64,000 bases of DNA from NCBI RefSeq assembly GCF_008973465.1, contig NZ_WBXN01000004.1, positions 682,001 to 746,000 on the forward strand, in the 5' to 3' direction. Positions 1-9,647 of the stretch are shown here, one piece after another. Below the pieces are notes generated by a model that was given only the letters and a program-made list of their open reading frames with translations, was not told where the DNA came from and made no database searches. Positions within the stretch are counted from its first letter, which is position 1, and each line of letters begins with the position of its first letter. A program made the translations under genes and the position numbers. This DNA comes from Streptomyces sp. SS1-1 (GTDB lineage: Bacteria; Actinomycetota; Actinomycetes; Streptomycetales; Streptomycetaceae).

Positions 1-777
1 ACGCGCGGGCCTCGTCCCGCAGGGCGGCGGGCGGGTCGATCAGGGAGACGAACTCGGCGCCGTCGCCGCCGATCAGCGTGTGGGTGGCGATGAACGCGCC
101 GCGCAGGGCCTCGTCCCGCGCGGTCCGCGGGCCGGGGGCGAGACCGGTGTGGGTGGTGCGCACCTGGAGCCGGAGCAGGTCGGGGGCGATCCGCTCGGCG
201 GTGACGGTGACGCTGCCGCGCAGCTCCTCACGGACGCGGACCACGCGCCCGGCGCCCCCGGCAGCGGTTCGGTGTCCGTGCCGCCGGGGGCGCCCACGGG
301 GACCGTGGTGCCCTGGACGGCCCGTTCGTCGAGGCGCAGGGTGAGCGTGGCCTCGCGGGGTACGGCCTCGTCGAACGTCAGGTGCACGGTGCCGTCGCCG
401 GTGCGCAGGGACGGCACGTCCCGGTGCCGGCCGTCGGGGCCGGTCTCCTGGACCTGTTTGCGCTGCAGTTGCAGGAAGCGCAGCCGCACGTGCACCGAGG
501 CGTCGGGGCGCGGGGCCCGCAGCAGGCACTCGGTGCGCTGGTACCAGGAGTCGGCGGAGCCGGACACGGTCGGGGTGACGGGGCCGTCGGCCTCGACCCA
601 GTCGCGGGGGAAGAGCACGCCGAACTGCCAGCGGACCCGGTTCTTCGCGGAGGAGCGGCGGTACGGGTAGAGCAGGTAGCCCTCGTAGAGGACGGCGTCG
701 GCGACGGCGCCGATCCGCTCGAAGTCCTCGTGCGGCGCTGTCGCCGTGGTGGCGCTCGCGGCCGGTCCGTCCGCCAT
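1..777 (-). pseudogene. Frameshifted conserved hypothetical protein, 3' end beyond window
   Basis: The start is ATG at 777. The first ~175 residues read as a normal protein (FERIGAVADAVLYEGYLLYP, then KNRVRWQFGVLFPRDW). Near 243-262 that frame degenerates into Ser/Pro/Arg-rich residues. From there to position 1 a different minus-strand frame is open and protein-like (VREELRGSVTV, RGAFIATHTLIGG, EFVSLIDPP). One missing base, or two extra bases, in the run of C and G at the junction would account for this. It may be a real disruption or a sequencing error. From memory, similar proteins sit beside [NiFe]-hydrogenase genes in actinomycetes, but no hydrogenase gene is visible here, so the function is unassigned. 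Confidence 0.6.
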
Positions 778-1001
778 CCTGCCTCCTCGGGTGCGGGTGC
801 ACGCGGATGCCTTCCACCACGGAAGCACCGGGCACCCGACCTCGCCCCTCCGGCCCACTCCGGGAGTGGCATTCGGGTGACGGCAGGCGCCCTGCGGCCC
901 GGGCACGGCCTGCGGACGACGGGAGCAACCGGCGTGCGGGGGAACACGTCTTCGTACGGGCGAGGGACCGTCCGGCGCCCCGCGACAGGAGGACGCGCAC
1001 C

Positions 1002-1262
1002 ATGAGCGACAAGGCACGGCGGCTGTTCGAGGCCCTGGACCTCGACGAGAGCGGGACGCTGACCCGCGCGGAGGTCATCGTCGCGCTGCGGTCCAAGGGC
1101 CCTTCGCTGGCCGCCTCGGGGGATCTGCCGCCCTGGGGTCTGGGGGACGAGAACGACTCGTCCGCGCTGTTCGACGCCGCCGACCTGAACGGCGACGAGG
1201 TGGTGACGCTGGAGGAGTTCGCGACGGTGGTCGACCGCCGGTTCGGCTGGCGGGACCAGTGA
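1002..1262 (+). CDS. Small EF-hand calcium-binding protein
   Basis: This 86-residue soluble protein has two canonical 12-residue EF-hand loops. The first is DLDESGTLTRAE, with D1, D3, S5 and E12 ligand positions. The second is DLNGDEVVTLEE, with D1, N3, D5 and E12. A strong ribosome binding site, AGGAGG at 987-992, lies 9 bases before the ATG and fixes the start. There is no signal peptide, so it should be cytoplasmic. Calcium buffering or calcium sensing is known for such calerythrin/calmodulin-like bacterial proteins; its partner is not evident. It is divergent from the frameshifted gene upstream and convergent with pyc. Confidence 0.85.
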   Translation: MSDKARRLFEALDLDESGTLTRAEVIVALRSKGPSLAASGDLPPWGLGDENDSSALFDAADLNGDEVVTLEEFATVVDRRFGWRDQ

Positions 1263-1267
1263 CGGCG

Positions 1268-1301
1268 GCGCCCCGCGCGGAGTCATCTCCACGCGGGGCG
1301 C
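1268..1301. terminator. Bidirectional hairpin terminator between EF-hand gene and pyc
   Basis: Arms GCGCCCCGCG (1268-1277) and CGCGGGGCGC (1292-1301) pair perfectly. The stem continues, after one mismatch, with GGAG/CTCC around a 4-base loop. It lies between two convergent stop codons. There is no T-tract, as is usual in Streptomyces. Confidence 0.7.
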
Positions 1302-1346
1302 TCGGTCGTACGGCCGTATGTCGGAACGGCGGGCCGGCCGGTCGGC

Positions 1347-4300
1347 TCAGGCGATCTCGACGAGCAGGTCGCCGCCCTCCACCTGCTGGATCCTCCCGAT
1401 GGCGAGCCGCGCCACCCGGCCGGACTTCCCGGCGGTGATGGACGCCTCCATCTTCATGGCCTCGATGGTGGCGACCGTGGCGCCGGCCTCCACCTCGTCG
1501 CCCTCGCCGACCGTGAGGGTGACGACGCCCGCGAACGGTGCCGCGACATGGCCGGGGTTCGACCGGTCGGCCTTCTCCGTCACCGGGACGTCCGATGCGG
1601 CGGCCCGGTCACGGACCTGGATGGGCCGCAGCTGCCCGTTGAGGGTGGACATCACGGTGCGCATCCCGCGCTCGTCGGCGTCGCCGATCGCCTGCAGCTC
1701 GATGAGCAGCCGCACCCCGCGCTCCAGGTCGACGGCGTACTCCTTGCCCGGGCGCAGCCCGTAGAAGAAGTCCTTGCTGTCCAGGACGCTGGTGTCGCCG
1801 TAGGAGTCGCGGTGCGTCTCGAACTCGCGCGTCGGGCCGGGGAACAGCAGCCGGTTCAGCGTGGCGCGCCGGTCCTTGGCCAGGCCCTCGCGGTCGTCGG
1901 CGCTCAGCTCCGGGACCGGCTTGGCCTCGCCGCGGCCCTGGAGCGCCTTGGTGCGGAACGGCTCGGGCCAGCCGCCGGGCGGGGTGCCCAGCTCGCCGCG
2001 CAGGAAGCCGATGACGGAGTCGGGGATGTCGAAGCGGTCGGGCGACGCCTCGAAGTCGGCCGGGGAGACCCCCGCGCCCACCAGGTGGAGTGCGAGGTCA
2101 CCGACGACCTTCGAGGAGGGCGTGACCTTGACCAGCCGGCCCAGCATGCGGTCGGCGGCGGCGTACATCGCCTCGATCTCCTCGAAGCGGTCGCCGAGGC
2201 CGAGGGCGACGGCCTGGGTACGCAGGTTGGAGAGCTGACCGCCGGGGATCTCGTGGTGGTAGACCCGGCCGGTCGGCGAGGCGAGGCCCGCCTCGAACGG
2301 GGCGTAGACCTTGCGGACGCTCTCCCAGTACGGCTCCAGGTCGCCGACCGCCTGGAGGTCGAGGCCGGTGGGCCGCTCCGAGTGGTCGGTGGCGGCGACG
2401 ATCGCCGACAGCGACGGCTGGGAGGTGGTGCCCGCCATGGACGCCACGGCCCCGTCGACCGCGTCGGCGCCCGCCTGGATCGCGGCGAGGTAGGTGGCGA
2501 GCTGGCCGCCCGCGGTGTCGTGGGTGTGCAGGTGCACCGGCAGCTCGAACTCCCGGCGCAGCGCCGACACCAGCTTCGCCGCGGCCGGCGCCCGCAGCAG
2601 CCCCGCCATGTCCTTGACGGCCAGGACGTGCGCGCCCGCCTCGACGATCTGCTCGGCGAGGCGCAGGTAGTAGTCCAGGGTGTACAGGCGTTCCGACGGG
2701 TCGGACAGGTCGGAGGTGTAGCAGAGCGCCACCTCGGCGACGGCGGTCCCGGTCTCCCGTACGGCCTCGATGGCCGGGCGCATCTGGGAGACGTCGTTCA
2801 GGGCGTCGAAGATGCGGAAGATGTCGATGCCGGTGGCCGCGGCCTCCTGCACGAACGCGTCGGTCACCTCGGTGGGGTACGGCGTGTAGCCGACGGTGTT
2901 GCGGCCGCGCAGCAGCATCTGCAGGCAGATGTTCGGCACGGCCTCCCGCAGGGCCGCCAGCCGCTCCCAGGGGTCCTCGGCGAGGAAGCGCAGCGCCACG
3001 TCGTACGTCGCGCCGCCCCAGCACTCCAGGGACAGCAGCTGCGGCAGGGTGCGGGCCACCACAGGGGCTACGGCGAGCATGTCCTTGGTGCGCACGCGGG
3101 TGGCGAGCAGCGACTGGTGGGCGTCGCGGAACGTGGTGTCGGTGATGCCGATGGTCGGCGAGGACCGCAGCCAGTGCGCGAAGCCCTCGGGGCCGAGTTC
3201 GGCGAGCCTCTGCCGTGAGCCCGGGGCGGGGTCGGCGGCCGGGAGCGGGGGCACCTTGGTCAGCGGGTCGAGCAGGTCGGGGCGTTCGCCGTGCGGCTTG
3301 TTGACGGTGACGTCGGCGAGGTAGGTGAGCAACTTGGTGCCGCGGTCCGCCGAGTGACGGGCCGTCAGCAGGTGGGGGCGCTGTTCGATGAACGACGTGG
3401 TGACCCGGCCGGCCTGGAAGTCGGGGTCGTCGAGGACCGCCTGCAGGAAGGGGATGTTGGTGGCGACGCCGCGGATGCGGAACTCGGCCACGGCACGCCG
3501 GGCGCGGCCCACGGCGGTGGGGAAGTCCCGGCCCCGGCAGGTCAGTTTGACCAGCATGGAGTCGAAGTGGGCGCTGATCTCCGTACCGGCGTGGGTGGTT
3601 CCGCCGTCGAGCCGGATGCCGGAGCCGCCCGGCGAGCGGTAGGCGCTGATGCGGCCGGTGTCCGGGCGGAAGCCGTTGGCGGGGTCCTCGGTGGTGATCC
3701 GGCACTGGAGGGCGGCGCCGCGCAGGGTGATCGTCTCCTGGGCGAGGCCGAGGTCGGCCAGGGTCTCGCCGGCGGCGATCCGCAGCTGCGACTGCACCAG
3801 GTCGACGTCGGTGACCTCCTCGGTCACGGTGTGCTCGACCTGGATGCGCGGGTTCATCTCGATGAAGACGTGGTTGCCGTCCCGGTCGAGCAGGAACTCC
3901 ACGGTGCCCGCGTTGCGGTAGCCGATCTGCCGGGCGAAGCGGACGGCGTCGGCGCAGATGCGGTCGCGCAGCTCCGGGTCGAGGTTGGGCGCGGGGGCCA
4001 GCTCGATGACCTTCTGGTGGCGGCGCTGCACGGAGCAGTCCCGCTCGTACAGGTGGATCACTTCGCCCTGGCCGTCGGCGAGGATCTGCACCTCGATGTG
4101 GCGGGGCTCGACGACGGCCTTCTCCAGGAAGACGGTGGAGTCGCCGAACGCCGACGCCGCCTCGCGGGACGCCGCCTCGATGGCCTCGCGCAGCTGGCCG
4201 GGCTCCTCGACCCGGCGCATCCCGCGCCCGCCGCCGCCGGCGACGGCCTTGACGAAGATCGGGAAGCCGATGCCGTCGGCGGCCCGGACGAGTTCGTCGA

Positions 4301-4721
4301 CGTCGGTGGAGGGTGCCGACGAGCCGAGCACGGGGACGCCGGCCTCGCGGGCGGCGGCGACCGCGCGGGCCTTGTTGCCGGTCAGCTCCAGGATGTCCGC
4401 GCTGGGGCCGACGAAGGTGATGCCGGCCTCCTCGCAGGCCCGCGCCAGGTCGGGGTTCTCGGACAGGAAGCCGTAGCCGGGGTAGACGGCGTCCGCTCCG
4501 GCGCGGCGGGCGGCGCGGACGATCTCCTCGACGGAGAGGTAGGCGCGCACCGGGTGCCCGGGCTGCCCTATCTCGTACGCCTCGTCGGCCTTCAGCCGGT
4601 GCAGGGAGTTGCGGTCCTCGTACGGGAAGACGGCGACGGTGCGCGCGCCCAGCTCGTAGCCTGCGCGGAACGCGCGAATCGCGATCTCCCCGCGGTTGGC
4701 GACCAGCACCTTGCGGAACAT
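1347..4721 (-). CDS. pyc: Pyruvate carboxylase
   Basis: The 1124-residue protein has the usual length for the single-chain enzyme, which makes oxaloacetate from pyruvate, bicarbonate and ATP (anaplerosis, cytoplasm, biotin-dependent). The N-terminal biotin carboxylase begins MFRKVLVANRGEIAIR and carries the glycine-rich ATP-grasp loop (KAVAGGGGRGMR) and the EMNPRIQVEHTVTE motif. The carboxyltransferase (about 535-800) has DTTFRDAHQSLLATR and the metal-binding HLHTHDTAGG. A PYC/OADA connector follows, then a C-terminal biotinyl domain with EAMKM, the biotinylated lysine being about K1090. The ATG at 4721 is preferred over an in-frame start 19 codons upstream because the protein then begins at the conserved FRKVLVANRGE; GAAGGGA lies 7 bases before it. 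It is divergent from the phosphatase gene. Confidence 0.97.
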   Translation of the reverse strand: MFRKVLVANRGEIAIRAFRAGYELGARTVAVFPYEDRNSLHRLKADEAYEIGQPGHPVRAYLSVEEIVRAARRAGADAVYPGYGFLSENPDLARACEEAGITFVGPSADILELTGNKARAVAAAREAGVPVLGSSAPSTDVDELVRAADGIGFPIFVKAVAGGGGRGMRRVEEPGQLREAIEAASREAASAFGDSTVFLEKAVVEPRHIEVQILADGQGEVIHLYERDCSVQRRHQKVIELAPAPNLDPELRDRICADAVRFARQIGYRNAGTVEFLLDRDGNHVFIEMNPRIQVEHTVTEEVTDVDLVQSQLRIAAGETLADLGLAQETITLRGAALQCRITTEDPANGFRPDTGRISAYRSPGGSGIRLDGGTTHAGTEISAHFDSMLVKLTCRGRDFPTAVGRARRAVAEFRIRGVATNIPFLQAVLDDPDFQAGRVTTSFIEQRPHLLTARHSADRGTKLLTYLADVTVNKPHGERPDLLDPLTKVPPLPAADPAPGSRQRLAELGPEGFAHWLRSSPTIGITDTTFRDAHQSLLATRVRTKDMLAVAPVVARTLPQLLSLECWGGATYDVALRFLAEDPWERLAALREAVPNICLQMLLRGRNTVGYTPYPTEVTDAFVQEAAATGIDIFRIFDALNDVSQMRPAIEAVRETGTAVAEVALCYTSDLSDPSERLYTLDYYLRLAEQIVEAGAHVLAVKDMAGLLRAPAAAKLVSALRREFELPVHLHTHDTAGGQLATYLAAIQAGADAVDGAVASMAGTTSQPSLSAIVAATDHSERPTGLDLQAVGDLEPYWESVRKVYAPFEAGLASPTGRVYHHEIPGGQLSNLRTQAVALGLGDRFEEIEAMYAAADRMLGRLVKVTPSSKVVGDLALHLVGAGVSPADFEASPDRFDIPDSVIGFLRGELGTPPGGWPEPFRTKALQGRGEAKPVPELSADDREGLAKDRRATLNRLLFPGPTREFETHRDSYGDTSVLDSKDFFYGLRPGKEYAVDLERGVRLLIELQAIGDADERGMRTVMSTLNGQLRPIQVRDRAAASDVPVTEKADRSNPGHVAAPFAGVVTLTVGEGDEVEAGATVATIEAMKMEASITAGKSGRVARLAIGRIQQVEGGDLLVEIA

Positions 4722-4830
4722 TCTTGATCCCTTCGGCCGGAGACTGAGCACCCATGGTGTCGGGGCGATCGTTTCCACGCTATGTGAGCCGGGCCACTGA
4801 CGGGTCCGCCGGGCGCTGGGCGGTGCGCAC

Positions 4831-4856
4831 GCCCGTACGTGCGGGTCCGTACGGGC
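4831..4856. promoter_or_regulatory. Inverted repeat upstream of PAS/GAF/PP2C gene
   Basis: Perfect 9-bp arms GCCCGTACG (4831-4839) and CGTACGGGC (4848-4856) flank an 8-bp centre. A -10-like TACCCT follows at 4858-4863, with no consensus -35 at the usual distance, so the repeat occupies the place of a -35. It could be an operator or activator site for the phosphatase gene at 4910 or for divergent pyc. This is inference from position and symmetry only. Confidence 0.4.
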
Positions 4857-4909
4857 CTACCCTGTTTCTGAGCCTTCTGTCGTCGCGGGAGGTGTGAGCG
4901 AGGTGCCCT

Positions 4910-6982
4910 ATGGCCGGCGCGATTGACCACGGTGTGCCGACGCACGGCGCGATCGGCGACCCGACGGGCCCGCTCACGTCCGCGGCGGGCCACGCGGGTG
5001 TCTTCGAGGACCTGCTGCCGCTGGCGCTGTGGGTCGCCGACGGCGACGGGCTGCTCGTGCAGTGGTCGCTGGCCGCGCAGGACCTGCTGGGGCACACCCC
5101 GGAGCAGATGCTGGGGCGGGACGCCAAGCTGGCGCTCGTCCCCGAGGAGAACCACCGGCTCGCGGACCGGCTGGCGGGCTCGGTGCGGACCGGCGCGGCG
5201 GTGGTCGCGCGGCTGCCCGTCCGCCACCGCGACGGCCGCCTCCTCGACATGGAGATGTGGCACTGCCCGATCCCGGACGCCCGGGGCCGCACCGGTGTCC
5301 TGGCCATCGCGGCGGACACCTCCGCCGTGGAGGGGATGCGGGACGCGCTGGCGGCGCTGGAGGGGCTGTTCGAGCAGTCCCCCGTCGGGCTCGCCATGCT
5401 CGGCCCCGACCTGCGGTTCCTGCGGGTCAACGAGGCGATGGCCCGGATGGACGGCGTCCCGGTCCCCGACCACGTCGGCCGGAGCCTCACGGACGTCGCG
5501 CCCGGCGCCGCCCCCCTGGAGTCGGTGATGCGGGGCGTCCTGGAACGGGGCGAGGCCGTGGTGGACCACCGGCACACCTCGTCCGGCGCGGACCCGGCAC
5601 GGCGGCGCACCTGGTCGTGCTCCTACGCGCCCCTGCTCGGCCCGGCCGGCCGGCGGGTCGGGGTGATCGCCTCGCTGATCGACGTGACCCGCGAGCAGCG
5701 CGCCCACCTGGAGGCCGAGCGGGCCCGGCGGCGCCTGGCGCTGCTCGCGGAGGCGGGCGCGCAGATGGGCTCGACCCTGGATCTGCGGCAGACGGCCGAG
5801 GAGGTCGTCCGGGTGCTGGTGCCGCGGCTGGCCGACTCGGCGGACGTCCAGCTGCTGGAGGAGGCGGTGGCGCCGGACGAGACCGCCGCGTCCGCGCACG
5901 GCGTGGTCCGCCGGGCGGCGGCGTCCTTCACCGACCCGCTGGCGCCGGCGGACCAGCTCGCGGTCGGCATGACCCAGCAGGTCCCGCGCGGATCGGTGTA
6001 CGAGCGGGTCATCGAGGACGGCCGGGCCATGAACCTGTACCTCGCCGACATCGGGCAGCTGATCCCCGCCCCCGAGGCCGAGCCGCTGCGCGCCTACCTG
6101 TACGCGCGGGTCGGCTCGGCACGGCTGGTGCCGCTGGTGGCCCGGGGGACGGTGCTCGGCGCGGTGGTGGTGTCACGGACGAGGGACCGCGAGCCGTTCG
6201 ACGACCAGGACACGCTGCTGATCGACGAGCTGGTCGCGCGGGCGGCGCTGAACATCGACAACGCCCGGATGTACAGCCGGGAGCGGGACGCCGCGCTCAC
6301 CCTGCAGCGCAGCCTCATGGACCCCTGTCTGCCGGACGTACGGGGGCTGGAGCTGACCGGGCGCTATCTGCCGGCCGGCGAGCACGAGGTCGGCGGGGAC
6401 TGGTTCGACGCGATCGCGCTGCCGGGCGGGCGGACCGCGCTGGTGATCGGGGACGTGATGGGGCACGGCATCCACGCGGCGGCCGTCATGGGCCAGCTGC
6501 GGACCGCCGTACGGACCCTGGCGCGCCGCGACACCACCCCCGACCAGGTGCTGCGGTACCTGGACGCCGTGGTGGCCGACCTCGGGGAGAACGAGATGGC
6601 CACCTGTCTGTACGCCGTGCACGATCCGGTCTCCGGACACTGCCTGGTCGCCAGCGCGGGGCATCCGCCGCCCCTGGTCGCCGACCGGGGCACGGTCGCC
6701 TTCCTGGACGGACCGGCGGGCCCGCCGCTGGGTGTGGGCCGGCAGGACTGGCGGGTGCAGCATCTGCGTCTGGAGCCGCGGAGCCTGCTGCTGGCGTACA
6801 CCGACGGGCTGATCGAGAGCCGGGGCACCGACCTGGAGCAGGGCATGGGCCGGCTGGCGCGTTCGGTGCGCGATCCCGGCCGGCCGCTGGAGCGGATCTG
6901 CGACGACCTCCTCGCGGACCTCGTGCCCGGCACGGCCGACGACGACGTGGCCGTGCTCCTCGCACGGGCCCTGCCCAGGTGA
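4910..6982 (+). CDS. PAS/GAF sensor protein phosphatase (SpoIIE/PP2C family)
   Basis: The 690-residue soluble protein has two N-terminal PAS-like domains (about 30-140 and 150-265), a GAF domain (about 285-440) and a C-terminal PPM/SpoIIE-type Ser/Thr phosphatase. Phosphatase landmarks are VGGDWFDAI, VIGDVMGHGIHAA, ASAGHPPPLV, YTDGLIESR and a terminal DDDVAVLL, so the metal-binding aspartates are present. Such proteins typically dephosphorylate anti-anti-sigma factors in partner-switching pathways in response to a ligand or redox signal. The target is not encoded next to it. Unlike its downstream neighbour it has no HATPase domain. GAGG precedes the ATG. It is followed after about 175 bp by a paralogue in the same orientation. 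Confidence 0.9.
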   Translation: MAGAIDHGVPTHGAIGDPTGPLTSAAGHAGVFEDLLPLALWVADGDGLLVQWSLAAQDLLGHTPEQMLGRDAKLALVPEENHRLADRLAGSVRTGAAVVARLPVRHRDGRLLDMEMWHCPIPDARGRTGVLAIAADTSAVEGMRDALAALEGLFEQSPVGLAMLGPDLRFLRVNEAMARMDGVPVPDHVGRSLTDVAPGAAPLESVMRGVLERGEAVVDHRHTSSGADPARRRTWSCSYAPLLGPAGRRVGVIASLIDVTREQRAHLEAERARRRLALLAEAGAQMGSTLDLRQTAEEVVRVLVPRLADSADVQLLEEAVAPDETAASAHGVVRRAAASFTDPLAPADQLAVGMTQQVPRGSVYERVIEDGRAMNLYLADIGQLIPAPEAEPLRAYLYARVGSARLVPLVARGTVLGAVVVSRTRDREPFDDQDTLLIDELVARAALNIDNARMYSRERDAALTLQRSLMDPCLPDVRGLELTGRYLPAGEHEVGGDWFDAIALPGGRTALVIGDVMGHGIHAAAVMGQLRTAVRTLARRDTTPDQVLRYLDAVVADLGENEMATCLYAVHDPVSGHCLVASAGHPPPLVADRGTVAFLDGPAGPPLGVGRQDWRVQHLRLEPRSLLLAYTDGLIESRGTDLEQGMGRLARSVRDPGRPLERICDDLLADLVPGTADDDVAVLLARALPR

Positions 6983-7157
6983 GACGGCGCGGACCCGGCC
7001 GTCACCCGACCGAGGCACCCCGGCGGTCGTGATCAAGCACGGGGTGGACACTCGGCTGATACTGAGAGGGAACGCTGCAAGGCCAGGCATACGGAACGGC
7101 AGCAGCGCCCGTGCGCCGGGCCCCCGGGTCCCGCGTACGGCGCGAGATGGGTGGGCG

Positions 7158-9608
7158 ATGCACGACACATCCCCTACGTCGCTCAATGAGAGTCCGGAGG
7201 ACCCGTTCTCGGTGCTCCGGTCCGCGGCGGCCGTGCTGGACCGGCGTGGGCGGGTCGTCGCCTGGAGCGACAAGGCCACCGAGCTGCTCGGGTACCGGGC
7301 GGACGAGGCGCTGGGCCGGCCCGTGCACGAGTTCCTGGTCGACACCGGTGACGAGGGGGTCGTCGCTCAGGCCGCCCGTTCCTGTCTGCGGGAGCACGGC
7401 TGGTTCGGGCTGCTGCCGGTGCTGCACCGCTCCGGACGCCGGCTGCACGTGGGGTTCCGGGCCCGGCGGGTGCAGCGGCTGGGCGGCGGGGACGAGTGGC
7501 TGCTGGTCGGCTCGCTCGCCCAGGAGATCACCCAGTGGGAGATCGACCGCGCGGTGCTGGACGGCTTCTTCCTGCGCTCGCCGATCGGGGTGGTGGTGCT
7601 CGGACCGGATCTGCGGGTGCTGCGGGTGAACCAGGCGATCGCCCGGTTCGGCGGGCTGCCGGCCGACGCCTACCGGGGGCGGCGCGCCGGCGAGTTCCTG
7701 CTCGGTCCGGTCGCGGACTGGGTGGAGGGCAAACTCCGGACCGTCCTGGACACCGGGCGGCCGCTGATCTTCGCGGAGCACCGGTGCCGGCTGCTCGCGG
7801 ACCCCCACAAGGAGACCGTGATCTCCGTCTCCGCCTTCCGGATGGAGGACCCGTCCGGCCGGGTGCTGGGCGTCACCGAGATCGTCGAGGACGTCACCGA
7901 CCGCCACCGGGCCCGCCGCCGGCTCGCCCTGCTGAACCAGGCCGGGACCCGCATCGGCAGCACCCTGGACGTGGCCCGCACCGCCCGCGAGCTCGCGGAG
8001 GCGGCCGTGCCGGAGCTCGCCGACGCCCTCTCGGTGGATCTGCTGGAGCCGGTGACGCGCGGCGAGGAGCCGGAGGCGGACAGCATGGGCCCGCTGCGCC
8101 GGATGGCGGCCCGCGCGGTCCGGCCCGAGGGGGTCCGGCTGATGTACCCCGAGGGCCACCAGTTCTTCTTCCCGCCGGACACCGCTCCGCACCGCTGCCT
8201 GGCCGAGCGGCGGCCCGTGCTGCTGCCCGCCCTGGAGTCGGGCTCGGGCTGGATCACCGCCGAGCCGGAACGGGCCCGGCAGGCGCTGGAGGCCGGTGTC
8301 CACTCGCTGATCGTGGTCCCGCTCGCCGCCCGCGGTGTGGTGCTCGGCGTGGTCTGCCTGTGGCGCTCGCAGCGACCCGAGCCGTTCGAGGCGGACGATC
8401 TGACCCTCGCGGAGGAGTTCGCCGCCCGGGCCGCCGTCTGCATCGACAACGCACGCCGCTACACCCAGCAGCACCAGGCCGCCGAGGCGCTGCAGCGCAG
8501 TCTGCTGCCCGGTGAGATGCCGGAGCAGCCGGCCGTCGAGACCGCGCACCGCTATCTGCCGGCACGGGCCTCCACCGGGGTGGGCGGCGACTGGTTCGAC
8601 GTGATCCCGCTGTCGGGGCTGCGCGTCGCCCTGGTGGTCGGTGACGTGGTCGGGCACGGCATGCACGCGTCCGCGACCATGGGGCGGCTGCGGGCCGCCG
8701 TGCACACCCTGGCCCATCTCGATCTGGCACCCGACGAGGTGCTGTCCCGGCTGGACGACCTGGTGGACCATCTCGCCACCGAGCAGCGGCAGGCCGACGC
8801 CAACGCGCCGCAGCTCGTGGGCGCCACCTGCCTGTACGCCATCTACGACCCGGTCTCCCGGCACTGCGCGATGGCCCGCGCCGGGCATCCGCCGCCGACG
8901 GTGCTGGACCCGGACGGGGAGGTGCTGGACGTCGACGTGCCCGCCGGACCGCCGCTGGGGCTGGGCGGGCTGCCGTTCGAGAGCGCCGAGTGCGAACTGG
9001 CGGAGGGCAGTCTGATCGCCCTGTGCAGCGACGGCCTGCTGACGGCCGGCGGCCGCGACATCGACGAGGGCCTGGCCCTGCTGCGGAGCACGCTGGCCGG
9101 CGCGTCCCCGTCGCTCGAGCACACCTGCAAGGCGGTGGAGGACGCCATGCTGCCCGGCCGGCCCGACGACGACGTCACCCTGCTGCTGGGCCGCACCCGC
9201 GTCCTGCCGGACGGGAACGTGGCCACCTGGGAGCTGCCGGCCGAGCCGACGGCCGCCGGGGACGCCCGGGCGCTGGTGCGGGACCAGCTGTCCGAGTGGG
9301 GTCTCGACGAGGAGCTGGCCTTCACCACCGAACTCATCGTGAGCGAACTGGTCACCAACGCCTACCGGTACGCCGGCGGCCCCGTGCAGCTGAGGCTCAT
9401 CCGGGACGGGCATCTGATCTGCGAGGTCTCCGACTCCAGCAGCACCTCGCCGCATCTGCGCCAGGCCAGCAGCACCGACGAGGGCGGGCGCGGCCTGTTC
9501 CTGGTGGCCCAGCTGGCGGAGCGGTGGGGCACCCGCTACGGCCCCAACCGCAAGACGATCTGGACCGAACAGCCCCTCGCCGGCAACGGGGGCGCGCTGA
9601 GCCTGTGA
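7158..9608 (+). CDS. PAS/GAF/PP2C phosphatase with C-terminal HATPase (anti-sigma-like) domain
   Basis: The 816-residue protein has the order PAS (about 15-115), PAS (125-245), GAF (260-440), SpoIIE phosphatase (about 455-675) and a RsbW-like HATPase (about 690-810). Visible motifs are VGGDWFDVI, VGDVVGHGMHAS, ARAGHPPPTV, CSDGLLTAGG and DDDVTLLL. The HATPase carries an N-box (SELVTNAYRYAGG) and a G1-like segment (GGRGLFLVAQLAERWG). One polypeptide therefore combines a putative phosphatase and a putative anti-sigma kinase, a known actinobacterial architecture. ATG 7158 is preferred because an earlier in-frame GTG at 7029 adds 43 low-complexity residues. The ribosome binding site is weak. It resembles the preceding gene closely enough to suggest an old tandem duplication. 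Confidence 0.88.
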   Translation: MHDTSPTSLNESPEDPFSVLRSAAAVLDRRGRVVAWSDKATELLGYRADEALGRPVHEFLVDTGDEGVVAQAARSCLREHGWFGLLPVLHRSGRRLHVGFRARRVQRLGGGDEWLLVGSLAQEITQWEIDRAVLDGFFLRSPIGVVVLGPDLRVLRVNQAIARFGGLPADAYRGRRAGEFLLGPVADWVEGKLRTVLDTGRPLIFAEHRCRLLADPHKETVISVSAFRMEDPSGRVLGVTEIVEDVTDRHRARRRLALLNQAGTRIGSTLDVARTARELAEAAVPELADALSVDLLEPVTRGEEPEADSMGPLRRMAARAVRPEGVRLMYPEGHQFFFPPDTAPHRCLAERRPVLLPALESGSGWITAEPERARQALEAGVHSLIVVPLAARGVVLGVVCLWRSQRPEPFEADDLTLAEEFAARAAVCIDNARRYTQQHQAAEALQRSLLPGEMPEQPAVETAHRYLPARASTGVGGDWFDVIPLSGLRVALVVGDVVGHGMHASATMGRLRAAVHTLAHLDLAPDEVLSRLDDLVDHLATEQRQADANAPQLVGATCLYAIYDPVSRHCAMARAGHPPPTVLDPDGEVLDVDVPAGPPLGLGGLPFESAECELAEGSLIALCSDGLLTAGGRDIDEGLALLRSTLAGASPSLEHTCKAVEDAMLPGRPDDDVTLLLGRTRVLPDGNVATWELPAEPTAAGDARALVRDQLSEWGLDEELAFTTELIVSELVTNAYRYAGGPVQLRLIRDGHLICEVSDSSSTSPHLRQASSTDEGGRGLFLVAQLAERWGTRYGPNRKTIWTEQPLAGNGGALSL

Positions 9609-9647
9609 CCGGCGCCGAACCGTCTTCGTACGTCGCCGGGCGCGCCG

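Noticed and set aside
1..1262. Hydrogenase cluster at the left edge
   Set aside because: The frameshifted protein recalls hydrogenase neighbours, but no hydrogenase subunit or maturation gene is in the window, so this stays an untested idea.
1548..3218. Rightward frame inside pyc
   Set aside because: Antisense shadow of a well-conserved enzyme; no motif and no ribosome binding site.
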